This document shows positions 18,401 through 26,716 of a stretch of DNA of 64,000 nt, one piece after another. Every line of letters begins with the position of its first letter. Positions within the stretch are counted from its first letter, which is position 1. The position numbers were made by a program, and so were the translations under genes. The DNA is from DATAES01 sp963802415. GTDB lineage: Bacteria > Actinomycetota > Acidimicrobiia > Acidimicrobiales > JACDCH01. The notes under the pieces were generated by a model that saw only the letters and a list, made by a program, of their open reading frames with translations, did not search any database and was not told where the DNA came from. The stretch is from the NCBI GenBank assembly GCA_963802415.1, contig CAWDIH010000001.1, positions 2,046,001 through 2,110,000 on the forward strand. The letters run 5' to 3'.

Positions 18401-20503
18401 GCGACGAGCCAGTCGTTGACCACTGACGAGGACGTGCCGGTGGAGCTCACGCTCGGCGGGACGGACGTCGACGGCGACCCGCTCACCTTCGTCCTGGCGA
18501 CCCAGCCCGCACACGGCACCCTGACTCCGACGCCGACCGGCCTGCGCTACACGCCGGACGCCAACTTCTCCGGCGCGGACAGCTTCGCCTTCACGGCGAA
18601 CGACGGACAGGCGACGTCGGCGCCGGGAACCGTGGCGATCACGGTTCGCGCGGTGAACAGTGCTCCCACGGTGTCGCCCAGGTCGGCGACGACGGACGAG
18701 GACACTCCGGTGACGGTGACGCCGCTGGGCTCGGACGTGGACGGCGACGGGTTGACGTACGCCGTGACGACTCAGCCCGCGCATGGCTCTGCAGCGGTCA
18801 CGCTGCAAGGGCTCCTCTACACGCCGAATGCCGACTTCTTCGGGACCGACTCGTTCACGTACACCGCGAACGACGGGTCGTTGACGTCCGCATCGGCGAC
18901 GGTGACGGTGACCGTGAACCCGGTCGACGACCCAACCGTGGCGGACGACACGCAGCTGACCACACTCGAGGACACCAAGGCGACCATCCAACCGACGGCC
19001 ACCGACCCGGACAACCCGGTGACCTTCCAGCTGAAGACTGCCCCGGCGCATGGCACCGTGACGGGAGTCTTCGCCCCGTGGGAGTACACGCCGGCCTCGA
19101 ACTACGCAGGTACCGATTCGTTCACCTACGAAGTCGGCGGCGGTGGCCAGATCTTGGTCAAGACGGTCTTCATCAGCGTCACACCGGTCAACGATGCGCC
19201 GACCGCAGCGGACACCCCGGTGACGACGAACGAGGACACCGCCGAGGTCATCACCCCGCCGACGAATGACGTCGACGGTGACGCGCTCGTAGTGGCCATC
19301 GAATCCGGACCGGCCCATGGGACGGCCGTGCAGAGCGCGGCGAACTCGTTCCTCTACACCCCGGCCGCCGACTTCTCGGGCACCGACTCGTTCACCTACC
19401 GCGCCTCGGACGGGACCGCGACCTCAGCCGAGCGGACCGTGACGATCACCGTAAACGCGATCAACGATGCACCGACCGTCAGCCCGATCGGCGACGTGAC
19501 AGTCGTGTATTCCGACGCGATCGCACCGATCACGGTGACGGCGTCGGACCAGGACAGCGGCATCAACCTCACCTGGAGCCTGACCGGGCTGCCCGCGGGC
19601 CTCGCTCTGGCCGGGCAGGGCGGGAGCGCCACCATCGGTGGCACTGTGACCGCCGTCCCCGCCTCTTATCCGGTGACGGTCAAAGCGTGCGATCCGTCGA
19701 ATGCCTGCGGCACCTCGTCGTTCACCGTCACGGTGGCGCCCGAGACCGCAACGGTGCGCCTCACGCAGAACAACCCGCACGCCGTCGCCACCATGCGCGG
19801 CGGAGCGCCGGCGATGACGTTCACCGCTCGCGTCACCGACGCTGCCGACGGCTCGTTCGGTGACGTCAACCGCATCCAGCCGGCGAACCTGTCGCTCCGG
19901 CTCCTTCCCATCGGCGGCGGCACCCCGCTGGCCTGCCCGGTGACGGTCAGCCGCCGGGTGCTCGCCACGACGACGAGCCCCGGCTTCGTGGACCTGAGTT
20001 GCTCGTTCGCGGCCGGAGTCAACGTCGACGTGTACCAGGTCGTGCTCACGACAACCGGCTTGTTCGCCGGCTCGGACGAGTCGGTACTGGCCGTCTATGA
20101 CCCACAGGCACAGGGAGCCAGCGGTGCCGGCGCGGTCGACCTCGGTGGGGGCAGTCGGGGCGAGTACGCGTTCACGGCCGCATCCGGCAGCAAGGGCGCG
20201 AAGGGCAAGGTCGTGTACGTCGAGAAGGACGCGCAGGGCAACGTCGTCCACCGCGTCTTCGGCCCGAACCTGCAGGCCATGGCGGTCAGCGGCTCGACGC
20301 TGCCGATCACCGCGTCGATCACCGGCAAGGCCGTGGTGGACGGCGTCGGCAACTACGGGTTGATCGTCACCGCGGTCGACGGCGGCGCCTCCGGCGACCA
20401 GTTCGGGTTGAGGATCACGGCGCCGCCCGGCGCGCCGTCGTGGCCGACACTGACGTTCGCGCCAAAGCCCGTCCTCACGTCGGGTGTTGTCACGGTGCGC
20501 TGA
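15428..20503 (+). CDS. Giant secreted Ig/cadherin-like tandem-repeat protein
   Basis: A 1691-residue exported protein. Signal peptide: basic MSRLRGG, hydrophobic core, then an AxA site SQARA|DIS (cleavage after about residue 35). The mature chain is a string of about ten cadherin/Ig-like 'tandem-95' units, each with a DEDxP-type start, xPAHGTL and a GTDSFTYTANDG-type end (clearest copies about residues 960-1330). Two PKD-like domains with WGDGS/WGDGT lie at about 700-900 and a putative-Ig domain (LTWSLTGLPAGL) at about 1355-1435. The last 250 residues are a distinct beta-rich region. There is no sortase motif, C-terminal helix or lipobox, so it is probably released or held non-covalently. DxD/DxN calcium-type residues recur in the repeats. 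ATG with GAGGAAAGG upstream. Likely an adhesin or matrix protein, by analogy. Confidence 0.85.
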   Translation: MSRLRGGTIWLTVATMAVVTSLVVGVVGGASQARADISAPGLPGFQPCLEAQTAAPWNYLTAPLTNDDKVERQFGLSSLKQLEFTATGPEVNVAAPGVLINDVAAFISVGDSGVPVPAWNLAHISKVTAELVTPPRFAKEFTLNPDGSFRWVPVDGYNGLDSFEYVAEYNGLCGVPATVTISATSLVYAQDDTFHSYGGDAPLDASLFGVLENDLYRDPGGLDCYHDAFLGRQICLPRPATVVGQVRATTTDPILNPDGSPVVDPSGQPVYERVTHNWGFDCCEGLTNPLRIDHGKLTILPNGTFTYEPDPGWRGTDTFSYLPSKSGPPPTAGGPTWGNVTLTVQDTPPPSQTHAFDDTVTGTEDTPLSISPFELRANDQLAARIKYVYAPFATATQEFSFRTLHGRINLSYSGGSATVNEVSGITYTPDLNYHGLDWFNYIAEDIGGTDAAPARVLLDITAVADPPVANPDFAHTKQHQPITINLLANDTDDDNAIVPTAIQEIAPQGPCGPCQLGVWELNGDGTVTYTPDPGFVVGHAFYGYRIFDADGLFSDSQVDVQVSRDDAVDDSYGASEDTVLDVAAPGIRTNDINQNDFMDVLQLVAGPAHGTLDLDEPTGAFRYTPSANYSGKDTFTYRYIDTPGTNQAGDLGTVTIDVAPVNDAPKITLPRLCLIGQICDAPFEVRDVEEGGTVTVNGYVTDAEFQAGTLTIAWGDGSTTAARYPCVDDGCPFSTTPTFSDGFPCAIPCATRQYFRFTHTYLDDPPDIGDQYTITMSANDGAIGTSTTQARVRNVAPTLTLTSPSTVQPAAGSQVTITVTVADPNDLPPVTVDWGDGTSSGGTRTSCGVFTFSCAFSATHTYDPGGRFTATVHADDGDGGTDTETVSVLYEGAPLASDAEVDVGEDELLDFPAPGLLLAASDPTGEPLVVIGVTQPAHGTVEADADGAFRFTPEAEFSGDTSFTYTVQDASGLRASGTFTVRVAAVNDVPVATSQSLTTDEDVPVELTLGGTDVDGDPLTFVLATQPAHGTLTPTPTGLRYTPDANFSGADSFAFTANDGQATSAPGTVAITVRAVNSAPTVSPRSATTDEDTPVTVTPLGSDVDGDGLTYAVTTQPAHGSAAVTLQGLLYTPNADFFGTDSFTYTANDGSLTSASATVTVTVNPVDDPTVADDTQLTTLEDTKATIQPTATDPDNPVTFQLKTAPAHGTVTGVFAPWEYTPASNYAGTDSFTYEVGGGGQILVKTVFISVTPVNDAPTAADTPVTTNEDTAEVITPPTNDVDGDALVVAIESGPAHGTAVQSAANSFLYTPAADFSGTDSFTYRASDGTATSAERTVTITVNAINDAPTVSPIGDVTVVYSDAIAPITVTASDQDSGINLTWSLTGLPAGLALAGQGGSATIGGTVTAVPASYPVTVKACDPSNACGTSSFTVTVAPETATVRLTQNNPHAVATMRGGAPAMTFTARVTDAADGSFGDVNRIQPANLSLRLLPIGGGTPLACPVTVSRRVLATTTSPGFVDLSCSFAAGVNVDVYQVVLTTTGLFAGSDESVLAVYDPQAQGASGAGAVDLGGGSRGEYAFTAASGSKGAKGKVVYVEKDAQGNVVHRVFGPNLQAMAVSGSTLPITASITGKAVVDGVGNYGLIVTAVDGGASGDQFGLRITAPPGAPSWPTLTFAPKPVLTSGVVTVR

Positions 20504-20543
20504 CGACGCGCGGGCCGGAACGGAGCATTCGGCAGGCGACAAC

Positions 20544-21194
20544 ATGCACCCCATGGAATATCTAGTGACGATGACGACGGTCGTTCCGGACGGGACATCG
20601 GAGGCGGCCGTCGAGGAAATCCGTACCCGCGAGGCGGCGCGTTCACGTGAGCTTGCCGCGGAGCGGCATCTGCTCCGGCTCTGGCGGCCTCCGCTCGCGC
20701 CCGGCGAATGGCGCACACTCGGTCTCTTCGCCGCTAGCGACCAGGCCGCGCTCGAGGACGTCTTGGCGTCGATGCCTTTGCGAGTCTGGCGGACCGATGA
20801 GGTCACGTCGCTGTCGCCGCACTCGAACGATCCGGGACGCGCTGAGACTGAAATCGGTGGGACCGAGTACTTCATCACGTTCACGGTGCGGGTACCCGAG
20901 GGCACGCCGCAGCCGGTAGTTGAGCGCGAGTTCGCTCGAGAGGCGATTCGGGCGCGCGAACTCGCTGGCGACGGTTACTTGAAACGGCTCTGGATGCTGA
21001 GCTCGTCAGAGGGAGTGTCGCGCTCGCTCGGACTGTGGCGGGCGCGCGACGAGGCCGAGATCCAAGCGATCGTAGAGTCGCTGCCGCTGCTCCCGTGGAT
21101 GAGTGTGGAGACCACCCCGCTCACCGCGCATCCCAGCGACCCTGCAGGCGCCGCGGCCGAAAGCCGCCCGCATGACACAAGCGGCGGTCAGTGA
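20544..21194 (+). CDS. Tandem muconolactone-isomerase-like protein
   Basis: A 216-residue protein made of two copies of a muconolactone delta-isomerase-like domain (about residues 4-95 and 107-200). The repeats share EYLVTMTTVVPDGTSE / EYFITFTVRVPEGTPQ, EAARSRELA / EAIRARELA, LLRLWRPP / LKRLWML and LGLFAASDQAAL / LGLWRARDEAEI. Muconolactone isomerases (CatC) are about 95 residues and assemble as decamers of dimers; a covalent tandem is unusual. No catechol-pathway partner is adjacent, so the isomerase activity is unproven. Start at ATG 20544 (MHPMEYLV); ATG 20553 is equally possible. It follows the repeat protein by 40 bases. Confidence 0.7.
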   Translation: MHPMEYLVTMTTVVPDGTSEAAVEEIRTREAARSRELAAERHLLRLWRPPLAPGEWRTLGLFAASDQAALEDVLASMPLRVWRTDEVTSLSPHSNDPGRAETEIGGTEYFITFTVRVPEGTPQPVVEREFAREAIRARELAGDGYLKRLWMLSSSEGVSRSLGLWRARDEAEIQAIVESLPLLPWMSVETTPLTAHPSDPAGAAAESRPHDTSGGQ

Positions 21195-21352
21195 CCGAAG
21201 ACGAACGTCATGGCTCGGAGGTCGCGATCGTCACCGGAGCCTCGCCGGGGCTCCGCACGTCGCTCGTCGCCGCACTCGGCCGAGACAGCGAGCGGAGCGA
21301 GCGCTCCGAGCGGGGTGGGCGTCAGGGCCTAGCGATCGCGAGTGAGTGTTGA
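21191..21352 (+). pseudogene. Short-chain dehydrogenase N-terminal remnant
   Basis: A GTG at 21191 overlaps the preceding stop (GTGA) and opens a 53-codon frame containing GSEVAIVTGASPGLRTSLVA, the first strand and nucleotide-binding turn of an SDR. The normal TGxxxGxG has become TGASPGLRT, and the frame then runs through a Ser/Glu/Arg repeat (DSERSERSERGGR) into a stop inside the 3' end of the opposite gene. Only the first 25 or so residues resemble SDRs, so the rest has been lost. Confidence 0.4.
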
Positions 21353-24300
21353 TCGCCGGACGACACCGACAGCCAGAAGCGCGGCGGGGTCCCGATCTGG
21401 GCGACATTGACGACACCGTTCAAGCCGACGCTCAAGCCCCACAACGACCCGTTCAGCTTCGTTCCGGTCCCTACCGATGGAGCGCCGCCGCCCGCAGCCG
21501 ACACCCAGAAGAAACCTCCGTGGGCACCGACGGAGAACACTTCTCCCTGGAAAGTGTCGACGATCGTTCCGCGCCAGAGGGTGCTGTTGGTCTTAGTGGC
21601 CAGCAGGTTGAAGGTTCCGCCGCTGATCGACGCCCAGTCGGTGTCCTCGTTGACCAGCGTCGGACTGAGAATGGAAGCGAACTCGTGGTTGGGATCTGGA
21701 CACGTGCCGCCCCACTGCCACATTGTTCCGTCGGTCCGAAGCGCCACCGTGGCGTTCCCGCCGTCCGCACCTCCCGCCGTCACCGACATCCAGTTGGTGT
21801 CGGTGCCGATCTGAACAGGACTGTTGCGCTGCGTCGTGGTGCCGTCGCCCAACTGGCCGCACTCGTTGTTGCCCCACGCCCAGAGGGTGCCGTCGGTTTT
21901 GACGGCGACAGTGTGTCGGGCACCGGCGCTCACCATCAACCAGCCGGTGCTGGTGCCGACTTGCGCGGGAGTGGTTCGGCCTGTGGTGGTGCCGTCACCG
22001 AGCTGCCCGGCACTGTTGTCACCCCAAGCCCACAGGCTGCCATCCGCCTTGAGCGCCATGGTGAATGCACCGCCCGCGCTGAATGCACCGCCCGCGCTGA
22101 CACTCGCCCAGTCCGTGTCGGCACCCACGCGTACGGGGGTGGTACTCGGGTTCGGGTTCTGGTTGCCGGTGTTCGACCCCCACGTCCACAAACTCCCATC
22201 GGCTTTGATGGCGGCACTTGACTGGCCACCTCCGTCGGATGAGATCCAGTCGGCGTCCGTGCCCACCTCGTTGGGTGTGGGCAACGATGTGATCGGCGCA
22301 TCACCCAACTGCGCTTGGTCGTTGAGCCCCCACCCCCACAGGCTGCCGTCGCTCTTGATCGCCATCGAGAAGGACTGGCCCGCCTGCACGTTCGCCCAGT
22401 CGGTGCTGGTGCCCACCTGAGCGGGACTATTCCGGCTCACGATGGTGCCGTCGCCGAGCTGGCCCGAACTGTTGTCACCCCAGGCCCACAGACTGCCATT
22501 GGCCTTGAACGCAGTGGTGAAGGACGGAAGGTCCAGGTCAATACAGCAAGCGCCACCGCCAGCTTCCGCCGATGCCCAGTCGGTGTCGGTCCCCACTTGT
22601 GCTGGCGAGCGGCGATTAGTGGTTGTGCCGTCGCCCAGTTGGCCCCACGAGTTTCTGCCCCACGTCCACAGGGTCCCGTCCGTCTTGACTGCTGCGGTGT
22701 AGTGGGCGCCAGCCGTGACCGAAGCCCAGTTCGTGTCCGTGCCGATCTGGACCGGTGCGGTGCGAATGCCAACGGCGCCATCGCCGAGCGCACCGAAGTC
22801 ATCGTTCCCCCAGGCCCACAAGGTCCCGTCGGTTTTCAGTGCCTGGTTGTGGTTGTAGCCAGCCGCCACCGACGCCCAGTTCGTGTCGGTGCCGACTTGT
22901 ACTGGCGTGACTCGGCCGGTGGTGGTGCCGTCGCCCACCTGCCCAGTCTCGTTGGCGCCCCAGGCCCAAAGCGTGCCGTCGATCTTGGTGGCAGCGGTGT
23001 GGCGCCCACCGGCCGACACCGACGCCCAGTTCGCGTCCGTGCCGACCTGGACCGGCACGGTCACGAAGCTGCTGCCGCCGCCGATCCCCAGCTTGCCGTT
23101 GCTATTGTTGCCCCACGCCCACAGCGTCCCGTTCGTCTTGATGGCCAGCGTGTGCGTTTTCACTTCAAAGGTTCTGGCTCCGGCGGTGACTGATGCCCAG
23201 TCGGTGTCGGTACCGACTTGTACTGGGGTGACTCGGTCGGTGGTGGTGCCGTCGCCCAGGTTGCCCCATGTGTTGTCGCCCCACGCCCACAACGTCCCGT
23301 CCGTCCTGATGGCCACTGTGTGCGCTTCACCGGCCGCCACCGACGCCCAGTTGGTGTCGGTGCCAACCTGGCCGGGCGAAAACCGGACCGCAGCCGAACC
23401 GTTGCCCAGCTGGCCGTAGAAGTTGGAGCCCCAGGCGTGCAGCGCGCCCGGGACGGCGAGACGGCGGTCGACCCAGGACATGATCGCCGTGACATAGCTG
23501 GCGGGACTGGCCGGGTCGGTGTTGGCGACACCGGCGGCGGAGGTGACCACGTGGAGTGAGCAGTCGGGGGTGGGGTCGTTGTCGACGCACACAGGCAGGT
23601 TCATCGACGCGCCGGCCGGTCCTTGGGCGTCGATGGCGGCCGCCAACGGCTGGTGGCTGCAGTCGGTGGCGCCCATGGTGACCACGGTGTTGTCCCGTAG
23701 CGGACACTGCATGGGGGTGTTGCCGCACGTGCCGCTGTCACCGTGGTTCCACACGTGCATCACCGGCACCGTGAACTCGCCCCGGGCCAGCAGCTTGTCG
23801 ATCTCGTTGTTGGAATCGGCGATGGACTGGTCGACTCGCGCTGCGACCAGGTCGCGGACGTCGGGCGCGAACTCGGCTGCCAGGCACGCGCCTTGGGCGT
23901 AGGCGGCCATGCCTTGTTCGACGTTGACCACGCCACCGTCGCCGATCACTCCAGCAGGGGGGATGCCTTGCAACTGCAGCGCGAACGCGGCGTAGTACGC
24001 CCCCGCCGAACCGGCGCCGGCGCCGGCGAGGAAGTACTTCGGCGTCGAGTAGAGCGCGAGCGTGTACTGGATCGCCGCCTTGGTCGCCTGCAGCCCGTTG
24101 GTCTGATGCGCGCCTTGCTGATTCGGATTGTTGGGGTCCGCCTGGCCGGTGCCGCCGTAGCGGTCACGATCGCAGTACGACACCGCCAGCATCCGGAACC
24201 CCGCCGGCGCGTTGCGCACCCGGGACAGCAGCCCCGGTTGGGACAGCACCCCCTGCAGGTACGACGCCGACTCCTCGAACATGTTGTTGAAGTCAGGCTG

Positions 24301-24591
24301 CGGCGCGCCCGGCGGATCCCACCAACCCACACCATCGCCGTGCATCCACACCCACAACGGCGACCTCGCCACTGATCCCACCCGAGTCGCCACCACGAAT
24401 GTTTGGAACCCGCTGATCGCGCAGGGATAGGCGCTGTTGCGGTAGTAGTCGTAGCGCCAGTTCCCGACCGTGGACGAACTCACCAGCGCGATCTGCGACG
24501 TGTCCCCGGGAACGACCAGACAGCCGGGCAACACGGTCGCGCCGAGCGCGAGAACGACCAGCAGGACAAGCCAACGTCGTGCAACGCTCAC
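21322..24591 (-). CDS. Lipoprotein with pectinacetylesterase-like domain and RCC1 repeats
   Basis: About 1089 residues. Signal peptide VSVARRWLVLLVVLALGATV with lipobox LPGC (Cys about residue 24), so a membrane-anchored lipoprotein. Residues about 30-400 resemble the pectinacetylesterase/Notum family: PLWVWMHGDGVGWWD near the oxyanion region, nucleophile Ser in GAGAGSAGAYY, and a candidate catalytic His in DCSHQPL. From about 405 to the end there are roughly 14 RCC1-type beta-propeller units with LWAWGDNxxGQLGDGTTT and VGTDTNWASVxAG; the last three are degenerate. Two propellers of seven blades would fit. Start is GTG 24591, supported by AGGGGGAG; the frame extends to 24663 without such support. 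An extracellular carbohydrate- or ester-directed hydrolase carrying a binding propeller is inferred; no substrate is known. Confidence 0.8.
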   Translation of the reverse strand: MSVARRWLVLLVVLALGATVLPGCLVVPGDTSQIALVSSSTVGNWRYDYYRNSAYPCAISGFQTFVVATRVGSVARSPLWVWMHGDGVGWWDPPGAPQPDFNNMFEESASYLQGVLSQPGLLSRVRNAPAGFRMLAVSYCDRDRYGGTGQADPNNPNQQGAHQTNGLQATKAAIQYTLALYSTPKYFLAGAGAGSAGAYYAAFALQLQGIPPAGVIGDGGVVNVEQGMAAYAQGACLAAEFAPDVRDLVAARVDQSIADSNNEIDKLLARGEFTVPVMHVWNHGDSGTCGNTPMQCPLRDNTVVTMGATDCSHQPLAAAIDAQGPAGASMNLPVCVDNDPTPDCSLHVVTSAAGVANTDPASPASYVTAIMSWVDRRLAVPGALHAWGSNFYGQLGNGSAAVRFSPGQVGTDTNWASVAAGEAHTVAIRTDGTLWAWGDNTWGNLGDGTTTDRVTPVQVGTDTDWASVTAGARTFEVKTHTLAIKTNGTLWAWGNNSNGKLGIGGGSSFVTVPVQVGTDANWASVSAGGRHTAATKIDGTLWAWGANETGQVGDGTTTGRVTPVQVGTDTNWASVAAGYNHNQALKTDGTLWAWGNDDFGALGDGAVGIRTAPVQIGTDTNWASVTAGAHYTAAVKTDGTLWTWGRNSWGQLGDGTTTNRRSPAQVGTDTDWASAEAGGGACCIDLDLPSFTTAFKANGSLWAWGDNSSGQLGDGTIVSRNSPAQVGTSTDWANVQAGQSFSMAIKSDGSLWGWGLNDQAQLGDAPITSLPTPNEVGTDADWISSDGGGQSSAAIKADGSLWTWGSNTGNQNPNPSTTPVRVGADTDWASVSAGGAFSAGGAFTMALKADGSLWAWGDNSAGQLGDGTTTGRTTPAQVGTSTGWLMVSAGARHTVAVKTDGTLWAWGNNECGQLGDGTTTQRNSPVQIGTDTNWMSVTAGGADGGNATVALRTDGTMWQWGGTCPDPNHEFASILSPTLVNEDTDWASISGGTFNLLATKTNSTLWRGTIVDTFQGEVFSVGAHGGFFWVSAAGGGAPSVGTGTKLNGSLWGLSVGLNGVVNVAQIGTPPRFWLSVSSGDQHSLAIARP

Positions 24592-24595
24592 GGTG

Positions 24596-24603
24596 CTCCC
24601 CCT
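24596..24603 (-). promoter_or_regulatory. Ribosome-binding site deciding a GTG start
   Basis: AGGGGGAG on the minus strand ends four bases before GTG 24591, favouring this start over the upstream ATGs at 24618 and 24663; it also places the signal peptide exactly at the N-terminus. Confidence 0.55.
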
Positions 24604-24820
24604 AAACTCCCGTGACATCCCGACCTGCGGCCAGACGCTAGCCGCGGACGCGGCCCCGGACATCGTCCTGCGCTGCTGATCACACGGGCGGCGGCTCGAG
24701 TGCCGGTGGCTCCATGTTCGTCCAACCCGACCAGCCCCGTCCCCGCCCTGGGGTGAACAGTTCTCGCGGTCGTCACCGTCTCAATGGTGACCGTAACGAC
24801 CCACGCCCGGAGGACCGAAC

Positions 24821-25382
24821 ATGGGAAAGCTGCTCTACCTCGCGCTCGACTTCGCTCGACGGCTACATCGAAGACGACAAGGGTGGCTTCGACTGGGCCG
24901 AACCCAGCGACGAGGTCCACGCGTTTGTCAACGACATCGCGCGCCGCGCCGGCACCTACCTGTACGGCCGCCGAATGTACGAGACCGTCGCCGTCTGGGA
25001 GACCGACGCCAGCCTCACCTCTCAGCCCGGCGTGATCGGCGACTTCGCGGCGATCTGGCAGGCCGCGGACAAGATCGTCTACTCGACCACCCTCGCCGAG
25101 CCGGTCCCGACCCGGCGGACGACGGTCGAGCACGCCTTCGATCCGGATGCCGTGCGCGCTCTGAAGGCGTCAACCGACCGCGATCTCATGATCGGCGGGG
25201 CGGGCTTGGCCGCCGCCGCATTCGGCGCCGGCCTCATCGACGAGCTGCACCTCTTGCTGTTGCCGATCGTGGTCGGCGGAGGCAAGTCCGCGCTCCCCGA
25301 CGGCGTCCGCGTCGACCTCGAGCTCGCCGGCCACAGGCGGTTCGCGAACGGTACTGCGTACCTTCACTACCGACTGCGATGA
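24821..25382 (+). pseudogene. DHFR-fold (RibD C-terminal-like) reductase, frameshifted near its start
   Basis: ATG 24821, with CGGAGGA upstream, begins MGKLLYLAL in one frame; within ten codons the family sequence SLDGYIEDDKGGFDW appears in another frame and continues to the stop at 25380-25382. The junction carries a near-duplicate CGCTCGACTTCGCTCGAC, so a small duplication or deletion near 24850 is the probable lesion. The rest is intact: RTTVEH..., DLMIGGAGLAAAAFGAGLID and ELHLLLLPIVVGGGKSALPD are typical of the dihydrofolate-reductase-like family (YwjB/YyaP type), NADPH-dependent reductases of unknown substrate. No valid in-frame start was found for the downstream part. It converges on a second DHFR-like gene. 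Confidence 0.65.
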
Positions 25383-25417
25383 CAGGCAAATCGCCACCTC
25401 TAATTCCTGTGTCCGCG

Positions 25418-26038
25418 TCAGGGTGTGTCGGTTGCCGGGAGACTCTCCGTGGCGTCCTCGTAGGAACCCGTCGGCGGGTCGGGGTCGGGGGCGTACGCGA
25501 GGTGCACGACACCGGTCCGGAACGGCTGGACGGAGAGCAGCTTGAGGTATCGAGCGGGTGCGCCGTCCTCGAAGAGCTTGAGCCCCGTTCCGGCCGTCGC
25601 AGGGTGGACGAACAGATGCAACTCGTCGAGCAGGCCGGCGTCGAGCAGTTGTCGCACCACTGACACCGAGCCGCTAAGTGCGATGCTGCCGATCGCGGGG
25701 TCCTCCTTCAAGGCCGTGGCGGCTTCGACGAGATCGCCCTGCAACTGCTCGGAGTTGCGCCAACTGAAGCTCAGCGGACCGCGTGAGGCGACGATCTTCC
25801 GCATGTCGCCCAAGCGCTTGGCGAACGGAGCGTCTTCGCCGCCCGCAGCCTCGCGTTCCGGCCACGCTCCCGCGAAGCTGTCGTAGGTGGTGCGGCCGAA
25901 GAGCATGATGTCGGCGTCGTGGGTTCCACCGACCGCTTCGCCCATCTCCTCGTTGAAGTAGGGGAAGTGCCAGTTTCCCAGCATGGGGTCGACGACACCG
26001 TCGAGCGCGCTGAACATGCTGGCTTTGATCGTCGCCAT
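25418..26038 (-). CDS. Dihydrofolate-reductase-like family protein
   Basis: A 206-residue DHFR-fold protein. MATIKASMFSALDGVVD is the N-terminal strand with the LDG turn of the RibD-C/DHFR-like family; ADIMLFGRTTYDSFAGAWP and GSIALSGSVSVVRQLLDAGL are the NADPH-site and glycine-rich helix segments, and DELHLFVHPATAGTGLKLFE closes the fold. These proteins are not folate-pathway DHFRs and their substrates are unknown. The last 25 residues are a Pro/Asp/Thr-rich tail. It faces the frameshifted relative at 24821 tail to tail with 35 bases between them, but the two are only distantly similar. Confidence 0.85.
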   Translation of the reverse strand: MATIKASMFSALDGVVDPMLGNWHFPYFNEEMGEAVGGTHDADIMLFGRTTYDSFAGAWPEREAAGGEDAPFAKRLGDMRKIVASRGPLSFSWRNSEQLQGDLVEAATALKEDPAIGSIALSGSVSVVRQLLDAGLLDELHLFVHPATAGTGLKLFEDGAPARYLKLLSVQPFRTGVVHLAYAPDPDPPTGSYEDATESLPATDTP

Positions 26039-26212
26039 CGGAGTCTCCGATCTTCGAAGTGCTGTCGTGTGATCTTGCTCGATACCGACGATGCTGGCGG
26101 CCGGGACTCATCGGTAGGTCAGACGTCGAGTGTTCAGTTTCGCGGCCGGCAGCGCTGCAGGAAGGCCGTTGCGCGAGCATCGGCGGGTGCGACCTCTTGC
26201 CCGCGATCGGCG

Positions 26213-26704
26213 ATGCTGACCGCGAGACTGAAGCTCCGACCACCGGAGGAACAGGACCGCGACAGGTTCGTCGAACTGTTCTGCGACGAAGCGTTCATGG
26301 AGTTCTCCGGCGGCGTCCTCGACCGCCCCGCGGCTCACCACCGGTTCGACGAGATGTTGCAGCGAGCCCAGGAGCTCCCCTTCGCGAAGCAACCGGTCAT
26401 CGAACGCGAGAGCGACATGATCGTGGGCTACTCAGGGGTGAACTGGTTCGAGTTCGAAGGCGAGCGAAGACTGGAGTTCGGTTGGCGGCTGGTGCCGGAG
26501 GCTCGAGGCAGGGGATTCGCCACCGAGGCGAGCCGCGCCGTTCTGGGGCTGGCTGCCGGAAGCTTCAGAGGAGAGGTCCTTGCGATGATCGACCCGACGA
26601 ACCACGCCTCAGCGAACGTGGCCCGCAAGCTCGGCTTTGTCTTCTGGAAACGGGCAGTCGTCGACGGCTACCTCGACGACCTCTACCGCCTGCGCATCGA
26701 CTAG
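26213..26704 (+). CDS. GNAT-family N-acetyltransferase
   Basis: A 163-residue RimJ/RimL-type acetyltransferase that would transfer acetyl from acetyl-CoA to an amine. It starts MLTARLKLRPPEEQDRDRF, the typical 'TxRLxLRPxxxxD' opening, and has the acetyl-CoA pyrophosphate loop in RLVPEARGRGFATEASRAV (Q/RxxGxG/A) and the final AMIDPTNHASANVARKLGF. The acceptor cannot be deduced. Start ATG 26213 is chosen because the domain begins immediately; the longer frame back to 25919 overlaps the divergent DHFR-like gene. Confidence 0.85.
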   Translation: MLTARLKLRPPEEQDRDRFVELFCDEAFMEFSGGVLDRPAAHHRFDEMLQRAQELPFAKQPVIERESDMIVGYSGVNWFEFEGERRLEFGWRLVPEARGRGFATEASRAVLGLAAGSFRGEVLAMIDPTNHASANVARKLGFVFWKRAVVDGYLDDLYRLRID

Positions 26705-26716
26705 GAGCGTCGTCGG

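Noticed and set aside
24772..24791. GTCACC-N8-GGTGAC dyad ahead of the frameshifted DHFR-like gene
   Set aside because: Only six base pairs per arm; expected by chance in GC-rich DNA and no regulator is adjacent.
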